From: Buxus sempervirens
Taxonomy: Eukaryota > Streptophyta > Magnoliopsida > Buxales > Buxaceae
Direction of reading: 5' to 3'
Length of the DNA stretch: 64,000 bases
NCBI GenBank assembly: GCA_947561395.2
Contig: OX387185.1
Location: 35,816,213 to 35,880,212, forward strand
How positions within the stretch are numbered: the stretch's first letter is position 1; each line of letters starts with the position of its first letter. This document shows positions 44,603 to 54,213 of this stretch, in pieces. A program made the translations under genes and the position numbers. Below the pieces are notes generated by a model. The model made no database searches and had not been told where the DNA came from. It saw nothing but the letters and a program-made list of their open reading frames with translations.

Positions 44603-45432
44603 CTTTGGGGCCTGTTCGGGAGACCACCCAAGGCACATCCGAAGGAATTTTTGTATGAGGCTAGTTTCTTTGGAAAGATGGCCATACAGACTTCAATCAC
44701 ACCAAATTTCGTGGGTTTTTATGGAGTGGATATTTTTAGGTGATTTTCCAAAGTTGCCATTTGCTACTTTTGATTTTCTCCAGCAGCAACTTTACAAGGA
44801 GCATAACTCCTACGTTTTTACCCGGAATTGCTTGAAATTTTGCATGAGACTATTATTTACCATAATCTTTCAAATGGATTTGGTTTGATTTGATTTAAAA
44901 TTGGATTTGAATGATTTCAAGACAAATGGTATTACTTTTACCAAATTTCCCGGATTTGCCTCAACTTGGTTTTGTACATTCTTTTGCTTGGATTTTTATC
45001 CTTTTATGACATTTCAGAAATGATATTGACATAAGAGAAGATCTAAAATCCATTTGGATCTTCATGTGAATATATCATTCACTTGTTCCTTTTTCAAGGC
45101 TTTTCATGATTTTTTTAGCAAGCTTCCTATTTTCTTTTAGCATGAACAAACACTTGGCAACCACCTTGTGTGGGTGAATGGGGGTGCCTAACACCTTCCC
45201 CCGTTCATAATCTAATCCCCTTACCCATATCTGGATTTGATTTTCAAGTAGGGTTATTTTTACCCTAGAATTTGCCTTTTAGCACTTTTTTGCTATTTTT
45301 GCTTATTTTTAATTCTTTTGGTGTCCATTCACACCCAAAATCTGAATGGTGGCGACTCTCCCAATTCTTACATTGAGCCCCGTGTGTTGACGGAGGGATG
45401 ATCATTCCGGTGATTTTTTTCCGTGTCTCACA
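44603..45432 (+). repeat. Truncated third LTR of the A complex
   Basis: Matches the A LTR from about 42288 to its GTCTCACA end; the first 1.5 kb of the LTR are missing. Joined to the leader with only two or three bases of shared sequence. Confidence 0.88.
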
Positions 45433-46910
45433 GTAACAGCAAAGTTTGTTTAGTTTCTAGAAATGGCAGAATTTAATATTAATTTGTTTTGGGCCTGAGA
45501 TTATCCTATTCAAGAAATTCAGATCGGATTGAATAAGAAGTTGTGGAGTTAATTACAACGATGAGCCTATAGAGTAATTTTTATAAAATATTTCGCATTT
45601 AAACTAAGTTGGGGGTAAATGCTGGGAATAAAGGGGGATGTTAGGAAGTTTATTTTTGAATTGGAAGGACAATAAGAAAATACTTATAAAACTTATTGTT
45701 AAATTGTATCTATAAATTTCTGATTTTATTAATTTGGACAGAACCTGATTTCTAGCATTTGGTTTATCATGGGTTAGACGTGAATGGTATGATTTTAACA
45801 AAGAATTGCATCGAGATGGTTTTATGTGAATTTTTTCGGAAAAGGATTTTAAACGAAATATGAATGATTGGTTTTCGAATTAGTTTTCCTCCATGTACTT
45901 GGAGAAATGGATTGTGATGCCCATGTACTTGGGTAGGTGTTATACCTCCATGTACTCGGGGATGCCCCATGTACTTGGGATGTTGATGCCTCTGTGTACT
46001 CAGAGATGCCCCGTGTACTCGGGATGATATGATGAGATTGAGACGAGTTGTGTTGCTGGATATCGTGTTTGGTTTGTTATTAGTGTCTAGTGGGCATAGC
46101 ACTATATGGATCCATGGTCAATCTAGATAGTGTATTAGTGTTGGCTTGTCGAGTTAACACCCCGGGCCACATTCGTATTTCCACCATGTGGGATCGGTGA
46201 GGCTCACTTGTGGGATAGAGGGCTGTGGCAACCCATTTCCACTGTGTGGGATCGGCGAGGTCTCCTTGTGTGTGTGCGTGGGTGTGTGAGTATTATGTTT
46301 ACTAGTGACTGGGTTGTTTCATGCCAGCCCATGCGTGGGTGCTCCACTCCGGGCGATGACCGTGTGCAGCTTCGACCTTCGAGTAATGAGGTGGCAAACC
46401 AGCTAAGGGTGGTTATCTCGATTTACAGACACGCTAATCCACGAGTCCTGCTATGATTTGTTGATTTATGATTTGATGTTCAGATTTGATCGGCATGTGG
46501 AATTATTCTAGTGATCTTGTATCTATTGATGTATCATCATGGAATTATTCGGTTTATCTGTGTATTTGTCACTGATGCATATTTTTTACCTAGATCATGT
46601 TTTAGAACTGGAAAAAATGTTTATGAGCATGCATGTGCTACTCATTGAGATATTCGTATCTCATACCATGTTGTTTTGTTTTGTTTTCAGATCTTGGAAA
46701 GGACGATATCGGAGGGTAAAAGCTGGGGTCAAGTGAGTTCAGATTAGAACTTGATATTTTAGTTTGAGTTAGGTTTTAGTTGACTCTGGTTATTTATTTT
46801 ACTGTTCATTCATGTTTTCCTTACTCTGATATTGCGTTCCTGGGTGGAAAAGTAACCTTTCGGTGACGGGTTACGGTATAGGTCACGTAACCCGGATCCG
46901 GGGCGTTACA
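45433..46910. repeat. LTR fragment D, same family as solo LTR C
   Basis: Begins abruptly at the end of the A complex and ends CCGGGGCGTTACA. Shares blocks with LTR C (AGTGGGCATAGC, TGGATCCAT, GAGATATTCGTATCTCA). Probably the right half of the LTR into which A inserted; the left half would lie before base 1. Confidence 0.7.
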
Positions 46911-48051
46911 TGAGACTTATGGAGGATTTATGCCTATTATGAAGGCATTCAGAGGACTCTGAAGGACATATCTTAGGATATTGTCCATATGTCCCCTTGG
47001 ATTAGTTCCAAGATGAGATTCTTAAGAGGAATCGAGCATTTTTTGTTTGAGTGGGAGACTCACATAGCCTGATAGCCGAGCGTGAGCACTTTTTGCCTCG
47101 GCGCAATATGGGTGCGACTTGGGCGAAACACTCAGGTTAGTTGCATACATTGTGACTAGACTAAGGCTCGTACAGTGTTCAGGAGTTGACATACTCACTT
47201 AGGTGAGCTCCACTGTAGCATGTATTCATACTGCATGTGCTTTGACGACCTATGTTTGGAGTGCAAGTGAATGAATCCCTGCTTCCTTGCTGTGTGAGCC
47301 CAAACAGGATTCCTTTCAAAGAACCAACTTGTGCCCTTATGGACCGATGACAATGTCATAAAGCAGAGATTTGAAGATCGCTACTTTAACATTCTCCCAC
47401 TGGCCATAATTGATTCGGCCTAATGGGAAATGTCTAGGAAAGCATTCGGATCAAAGTGGAGTGGCATGTGGCGTTGGGAAGACAATGTGACATCAAATCT
47501 GTGAAATAAAGATGGACTTATGCTCAATCAAAAAAAGAAGGTTGTTTTTATTTATCTGTCTATATATGTGGAATATATAAGGTATTTACATATTCATATC
47601 TTTATGAGCATTATTTCAGTGGGGTTGAGCTTGGATCCTGAGTTTAATACTCAAGAGAGATTAGGAGAGCTCAATCCAATGTGGTCGCATGTGTCTAGGG
47701 CATACGCGAGATTTTTTATTGTATCTCTATACTGGTTAGATGGAACTTGGTATAGTGTCACTCACCCTATAGCACTCTCGTCGATCGCATGATGTATTTC
47801 CTAGTATGACCCAGAAGATCTTCTTGGAACGCTTGTTGAAATCCTTATATTTGGGCAAGTAGGAGATGTTATATTTTATGTGGGTTTCACCCGTGAGTGG
47901 TGCGGGTCCAATGTGTGGTTGACCCAACCCACTATTTAATGCCCAGTATGAGTGGGCCAGGTAGTTAGAGATAGAGATTGAGTGTAGATAATAATTCCAA
48001 ATCTGTGGGACTCTATCTCTTGCTCTCTCTCTATAATTAGCACCCTAGGGC
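46911..48051. other. Unassigned repeat-like DNA, possibly remnant of a copia-type element
   Basis: No recognisable gene. CATTCTCCCACTGGCCATAA near 47390 and a flanking untranslated style recall Ty1/copia LTR junctions, but the assignment is weak. Open frames here (for example 47520-47792) match nothing I know. Confidence 0.3.
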
Positions 48052-48343
48052 TGTGAGACATGGAAAATCAATTTAATGACTTCCTAATCATCACACGGGA
48101 TTAATTAAAACAAGGAGTCACCACCATTCTGTTTAGGTGTGAATGGACACCAAAATATCAAATCAAATAAAAAAGACAAATTAGAGTAAAATGACTCTAT
48201 TTTAAAATACAAAACAAAAAATAACCAGAGATGGGTAAGGGGATTAGGTTATGAACAGGGGAAGGTGTTAGGCACCCCTATTCATCCACACAAGGTGGTT
48301 GCCAGGTATTGTTCATGTTAAAAATAAAGAAGGCTTGCTTAAT
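48052..48343 (-). repeat. Older E-family LTR G, left part
   Basis: Starts TGTGAGACATGG and aligns with the first 290 bases of LTR E (60391 onward). It is interrupted by element E after TTAAT (48339-48343); the remainder continues at 62197. Confidence 0.8.
48339..48343. other. Target site duplication of element E, left copy
   Basis: TTAAT, repeated at 62192-62196. Joining the flanks restores the E-family LTR sequence of G. Confidence 0.82.
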
Positions 48344-48570
48344 TATGAGACATGGAAAAATCAATTCAATGACTTCCTAATCATCACACGGGATTGGTTA
48401 AAAAACACAGAGTCGCAACCATTCTGTTTAGGTGTGAATGGACACCAAAATCATCAAATAAGCACAAAAATGCAAATTTAGGGTAAAAATAACCCTAAAA
48501 AAAACAACCAGAGATGGGTAAGGGGATTAGGTTATGAACAGGGAAAGGTGTTAGGCACCCCTATTCATCC
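48344..48570 (-). repeat. 3' LTR remnant of element E
   Basis: TATGAGACATGG (first TG mutated to TA) and about 225 bases matching 60391-60615; ends abruptly at CTATTCATCC. Confidence 0.8.
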
Positions 48571-49170
48571 CACCCATTTTTTGGAAACTTAAGAAAGATA
48601 AATCCAATAAAAATACTTGGCCACCATGTGGGCCCACCTTAGGGGCCCACAAACCAATCTGGCCCACCTTTTCATGGAAAACACTTAAACTTCAAATCGG
48701 AACCTAAAGTAAAATCAATACACTTAACCAAAACCCAAAGGGCCTCCTAGGATAGACCGAGTCCCACAGGGGTACATGGGCTTGCCTAAGCCCACCAAGG
48801 ACACCATGGGCCTTCCAACGGGGCCCACCCAACCAGACTCAGATTACCTAATTAATCAAGATAAAAGCAATTAAAGGGACCCACACCACTCAGGTGGTCC
48901 CGCCAGACTTAACCAAATTACATATCGGATTAGGAATCGGATGAGACCAAAGTAAGCTGACTCAAACCAGGATAAACCTAAGGGACCCGTCATCCGACGG
49001 GGTGGACCGGGGTGTCTACGGACTTCCCCGGACCGCAACCGAGACCCTACTTAGAATCTCAAAGCCACAGACCAAAAGCCCTAATAGACAAGGTTAGGCA
49101 CCCAGGTGTCCACCTGCACCCCATCAGGCGGTGGCGACTCCGAATTTCCCCGTGCCGCGTTTCCGACGCG
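48571..49170. other. Unassigned segment with a possible fragment of a further Tat-type LTR
   Basis: GTTAGGCACCC near 49090 and GGTGGCGACTCC near 49130 are motifs shared by the 3' ends of the LTRs here, in altered order. No gene seen. Confidence 0.3.
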
Positions 49171-49199
49171 CGCACACAATCCACCATCAATGATTCATC

Positions 49200-50286
49200 A
49201 AAAGCCTTGGCAAAATCGGGAAATCATGCCATGAGCATTCATCACTGGCAATGCAAAAGCTAAGTAAAAAAAAAAACTTGTAATCAGCAATTTTAGTGGG
49301 AAAATATCATTGGCAGGTCAATCTTAAAGAATTGCAGAAAATCGGATCAAGGTTGGGAGGTCCAAGCCAATTATAGAAAAAAATCCAGCATGCAATCAGC
49401 AGTTCAATAAATACCACTGGCAGGCAATCCTAAGTTCTCGGACACTATCAATTCAAGGATATCACAAGCTACTGTTATATAGGCAGTCAGGGTTAAAGAA
49501 TCACAGCTCTGGAATTGGCAGGATAAAATTGAAAGTCAAAGCAAATTTCAGAAAAAATAGAAAAACCACATAGCATTAAGTCTGAAAAATTCTATCATCA
49601 GCGATATTGGAAATGAAAAATCATGCCGTGAGCAATTCAGTTGGGAATTAGCACTGGCAAACAATCCAAACAAGTTGCAGAGATTATCAGAAATACAAAC
49701 TCTAGTTCTTGATGTCCATTGGGAAATCAAACACAGCAAAAAGAAAATTTTCCACTCACCAATGTTGTTTGCTCAGAGAAATGGACTGCTGGTTAACAAA
49801 GACCAAATCCAATCAACAGTAATCCAGGCAGATCATAGCATGATGTGTAGACAAAATCAAAGTAAAGACATGCTTGGACGTGGTAAATTCGGTGTAAGCT
49901 ATGCAAGAAAAAAAAAAAAAGAAAGCATGCTTGATTGTGCCGAATTCTACTTACTGGTTGGGTGGCAAGGAAGAAGTGAGCACCTAATTTGCAAACAAGA
50001 AAGCGGATTGCCGAAGCTGAGATGAATTCCCCGGAGTTTGGGCGAAGGCGAACGGTCGACAGGAAATTCAGGAGGTGAAAATGGCCGAAATAAGGGTTTC
50101 GTCCCAACAGGAATCAAATGTAGTCGCCGGTGTCAACTGGAGTCGCCGGAGCCCATAAGAGTTGCCAGAGAAGGAGGGAACAGCAGTCACTGGAGAAGAA
50201 AGAAATCGAGCGTCACTGTCGAAGAAGGAAAGGCTTGTGTCCGCTCTTAGCAATCGGAGAAGAAGAAAGGAAGGGGAAGAGTCACA
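49200..50286 (-). other. 5' UTR and intron remnant of antisense gene 1 in F
   Basis: Read on the minus strand, 50286-50000 parallels B 10024-10311: CT-rich, CCGGCGA repeats, and a donor-like TTAG|GTGC where B has CCAG|GTTT. The rest looks like intron. No coding exon remains. Confidence 0.5.
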
Positions 50287-50375
50287 GTCGCGCGCGACTT
50301 ATATAACATAGTGTATCCGACAGATCATGTCGGATACAAATGAGACCTTTCATATCCAACCACATACGTCGGATA
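50287..50375 (-). promoter_or_regulatory. Promoter of antisense gene 1 (F): palindrome and two dyads
   Basis: GTCGCGCGCGAC at 50287-50298 and dyads at 50314-50336 and 50353-50375, 39 bp apart as in B. The first dyad has arms TATCCGA/TCGGATA, the F version. Confidence 0.7.
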
Positions 50376-50932
50376 CAAAAGAAAAACAGAAAAAAAGAGA
50401 AAAAACAAAGAAAAAAAGAAGAAAAAGAAAAACAGAAAAAAAAAGAAAAAAAAAGAGAAAAAGCAAAAGAAAAAAAAAGAAACGAGAAAAGAAAAAGAAG
50501 AAAAAAGAAAGAAAAAATGAGAAAAAGAAAAATGTGTGCTACAAAATCGGCTATTTTCACAAAAAACCCTATTTTGGCTTAAAATCCACTTCACAGCCAC
50601 GAGAGCTCAATGGAATTTAGAACAAATTGGGGAAATGTGTTGGTCAAAAGGAAAATATTCATTCAATTTTTAACTTGGTTCGAGAAAAAAATCAATTTTC
50701 AAAAATCTTATTTTGGGCTTAAAATCCGTTTCATAGCCACGAGAGCTCAGTGGAATTTAAGACATCTTGGAGAGATGCCCCCTTAAAGTTAGGGCTTTTT
50801 TGGCAAATCTTCACCCAAAAATTATTTTGCAAAATTGAATTGAACCAAGCAAATCATGGTTAAGGGAGTGCAATTTGGGCTTGTCTAATCTTTGCAGCTC
50901 ATTGCTTTGCAACTCCCGCAAAGAGAGGCAGT
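50376..50932 (+). other. A/G tract, duplicated motif and polypurine tract of F
   Basis: Nearly pure A/G from 50376 to 50530, two CACGAGAGCTC blocks near 50600 and 50740, and GCAAAGAGAGGCAGT at 50918-50932 abutting the LTR. Confidence 0.7.
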
Positions 50933-53400
50933 TGTAGACACCCCAAATTGCACAGTAAAAATGATGAATAATTGGCAAAAATCATTCTTTCCTTTGAAAC
51001 CAGCACAAAATTTGAGAAATAAGCATTTTTTCTTGTATCCGACAACTCAAGTTGGATACAAGCATATCCTTTCATATCCGACAGAAGTTGTCGGATATAA
51101 GCAGGCATTAATGTATCCTATGACATATGTAGGATGCATATATGTGCTCGTGTATCCGACCTGAGATGTCGGATACAAGCTTTTTGCTCAAAATTAGGGT
51201 TTTCCGAGAGTTTTCACTTTTTACCATCATATCCTTCATTAAAGGAGTGGAAATCTCGGAAATAGCCTTAGGATTAAGGTTGGTGGGCTCTAGACATTAT
51301 TTTGTGTCTACCATCATGCCAACCCTAACCCTAGCCTTTGCCTATAAATAGGAGGCTCCTCCTTAAGCAAAGGGCCAATAAGTTGGAGATTGAAGAGCTC
51401 CGAGTGAAGAAGGGAACTGCTGCCGCACTGCTTCCAAAACCCAGGTAAGCCTAAACCCCTCTTTATTTTTCTATCTTACATTCTAGGTTTAGTTCTTTTC
51501 TTCTACCTTTCTGTAGAATAAGGCCTATTCTGTGTGTATGCAAACCCTTCCTCTACTCAAAGTACCTCAAGACTCCCCCTAGCCGTAAAACGTGAAGGCG
51601 GGATCTAGGGGAAACGAGACTGAGGATTGATCCTTAGTGCTAGAACCTTGTTGAATAGCCCTTTGATTCTATGAAAACCGTTTCATATTGAAAGTATCCC
51701 AAGATTATCTCGAAGAACTGTTAAACGGGGAGAGAGAAGTAAGGGAAACGAGAATGGAACGGAACCCTAGGTTGTTTTAGAACCCCATTTGATTGATATG
51801 AATGCATGCTATATGTCGTTATGTTATTGAAGAAATGATTTTTATACATACACACATAGCACTTGCTTTTGTCGAAATCGGCTTATATTTCGGATTTATT
51901 GCATTCATTGTGATAGATCTGGAATAAATAGCCCCAAACAATTCTGGAATATTTCTTAATGGTTTTCAACATGATTTCAAACAAGTATTGAAAACCTCTA
52001 GGTCTAACCTCTCGGTTTCGGGCATTTTTGCTCAATTTTGGGGTTTTTGGCATATTCTTTTCAATCGAAGGAAATGGTGAGCCAAGCTTGTGCCCTATTT
52101 CTTCCTAGAGGTTCTTCAACTTTGTCTAAATGGTTTTGATTCATATTGCACGGATTACACACACCCAAGCACTGTTTTGAATTGATTTTACTTAAAAGTG
52201 GCAAAACGGGACAGCAGCTGTACCCCAACTTCGGACACTCGTAACTTCATCGTCCGGATGAATTTTGGAGTGATTCTAGAGCCATGGGAAAGGTAAGGCT
52301 GTCTAATTTATGCCTACAAAAGTTTCTTAATTTTTATCAAGTGGATTTTTGACACCTCTCAGTCGAAGCTGATAGGTCAATTCAGGCCAGATTGTGGAAC
52401 CCGTCACTTTGGCTGAGCGCCATGTGTTCGTTTTAAGTCCGATTCGAGTGATTCTTGTTTCTGAGTTTTCCTTTGGAAGTCTAATTTCAAATCCAGTTGG
52501 TTTCATAATTTTTTGACTCCATTTGTATCGTGGGTAACAGATTTACTCAGAACTGCTCAACAGAACTTTTCTGGGTTAATCTGTGATCCTCGTGGCATAT
52601 TCGGGAGATCACCCAAGGCACATCCGAATGAATTTTTTTAAGAGGCTAGTTTCATTTGAAATATGGCTCTACATACTTAATTCATACCAAATTTCATGGA
52701 TTTGAATTGAGCCGATTTTTCTAAATGATTTTCCAAACTTGCCCACTTGTCACTTTTAACTATCTCCAGCAGCAGATTTCAAAGGAGAATAACTCCTAGG
52801 GTTTTAACCGGAATTAAATGGAAATTTGCATGAGTCTTATATTTATCATTGTCTTTCAAATGGATTTGGTTTGATTCAATTTAAATTAGATTTGAATGAT
52901 TTCAAGACAAATTGTTCTTGCTTTTACCGAATTTTCCGGATTTGACTCAACTTGGTTTTGTGCAATTTTTGCTTTGATTTCCATCTATTGGTGATATTCC
53001 AGAAGTAATATTGACATATAAGAGGATCTGGAATTCATTTGGATTTCTTATGTGATGGTATCACACATTTGTTTAATCCTTTCTCAAGGAGTTTGATTAT
53101 TTTAGCAAGCTTTCTCATTTTTTTAGCATGAATAACACTTGACAACCACCTTGTGTGGGTGAATGGGGGTGCCTAACACCTTCCTCCATTCATAATCTAA
53201 ACCCCTTACCCATCTCTGGATTTGATTTTCAAGTAGAGTTATTTTTACTCTAGTATTTGCCTTTTAGCTCTTTTTGCTTATTTTGAATCTTTTGGTGTCC
53301 ATTCACACCCCAAAATTGAATGGTGGCAACTCTACTATTTTCGTTGAGCCCGTGTGTTGACGGAGGGGAATCATCTCGGTGATTTTTTCCATGTCTCACA
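50933..53400 (+). repeat. 3' LTR of element F
   Basis: 2468 bp from TGTAGACACC to GTCTCACA. Dyad cassette at 51036-51175, TATAAATA at 51344-51351, CTAGCCGTAAAACGTGAAG near 51579-51597. Overall clearly diverged from the A/B LTRs. Directly followed by the broken RT of E. Confidence 0.9.
51036..51175. promoter_or_regulatory. Four-dyad cassette in LTR of F
   Basis: Dyads start at 51036, 51075, 51114 and 51153, exactly 39 bp apart. Core arms TATCCGAC/GTCGGATA replace the CCGG of A/B; the third unit reads TATCCTA...TAGGATG, also changed in both arms. It ends 169 bp before the TATA box. Confidence 0.88.
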
Positions 53401-54213
53401 GAAACCATCCATGAATGAGAACAGGCTATGTACAGCAGTGTTGTCAACCAAGATGTCGATGTGTGGAAGTAGAAAATCGTCCTTTGGGCTTGCCTTATTC
53501 AAGTCTCTGTAGTTTACACACATTCTGACCTTTCCATCCTTCTTTGGTACTGGCACTATATTTGCAAGCCATTCAAGGTACGTGGAGACTGCCAAGAATC
53601 CCGCTTGGAATTGTTTAACCACTTCATCTTTGACCTTCAATGTCCACTCAGGTTTCAACCTTCTCTGTTTCTGTTTAACTGGCTTAACATCTGGCAGAAT
53701 TGGTAGCATGTGCACAACCATATCAGTGTCTAACCCTAGCATATCCCGATACGACCATGCAAATACATCTGCATAATCAGCCAAGAATCATATCATTTCA
53801 TCACGCTGTACCTCAGATAGGCATACCCCAATCTTCACTATTTTTGGATCATCTTCAGTCCCTAGATTTATTGATATAGTCTCTTCAATATTGGGTTGGA
53901 TCCCCTTTTCATGACGCTCCAATTGATATGTGATTTCTTTTGGAGGGTCGTCTTCTTTGTCCTCGATCTCTTCTTCGACCCCCATTAGGTCAAAGTCGAG
54001 CTCGAGGTCGAAGTCATACTCAACCTGATCCAATTCAGTTTGCTTATAAGGTTCATAAGTGGTTTGGACTTTTTTGAAAAATTTAATTTTTCTAGAAAAA
54101 AGGGAAAAATCTTTTTTTCGTTTTTTGAGAGCCTTCTGAAAAATCTTTTCCTGAACATGAAGGCTCATTAAAACCTTCAAGAAAAGGGCATTCCATTAAT
54201 GGAGTTTTTTTTT
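53401..54213 (-). pseudogene. pol: pol N-terminus and start of RT, element E (truncated)
   Basis: Acidic linker and the first RT motifs (VPVPKKDGKVRMCV, FSFMDGF) are recognisable. The frame stops near 53786 (in-frame TGA) and the gene is cut at 53401 by the LTR of F, before YVDD. The A9 run at 54205-54213 marks the frame change from gag-pro. Confidence 0.88.

Larger units (their letters stand above)
1..45432 (+). mobile_element. Element A: Tat-lineage Ty3/gypsy LTR retrotransposon complex, interrupted
   Basis: Plus-strand element with 5' LTR end, PBS, gag-pro, pol, antisense genes and 3' LTR in that order. It is split by element B at 7065-29957 and by solo LTR C at 37398-39768. After its 3' LTR (40775-43117) a second PBS and leader follow, joined to a truncated LTR that ends at 45432. 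The lineage call rests on the dual RNase H, the lack of a chromodomain and the PBS. A is decayed: several in-frame stops, a frameshift, and a lost integrase zinc ligand. The true left end lies outside the window. Confidence 0.9.
49171..53400 (+). mobile_element. Element F: 3' part of a Tat-lineage element of a third family
   Basis: Plus-strand remnant: leader intron and 5' UTR of antisense gene 1 (minus strand), its promoter, 3' untranslated zone, PPT and full LTR. Gag-pol and the antisense coding exons are absent. The left boundary is approximate. Confidence 0.75.

Noticed and set aside
47520..47792. Possible small gene of 90 codons
   Set aside because: No recognisable domain, no promoter or splice context, and it lies in repeat-like DNA.
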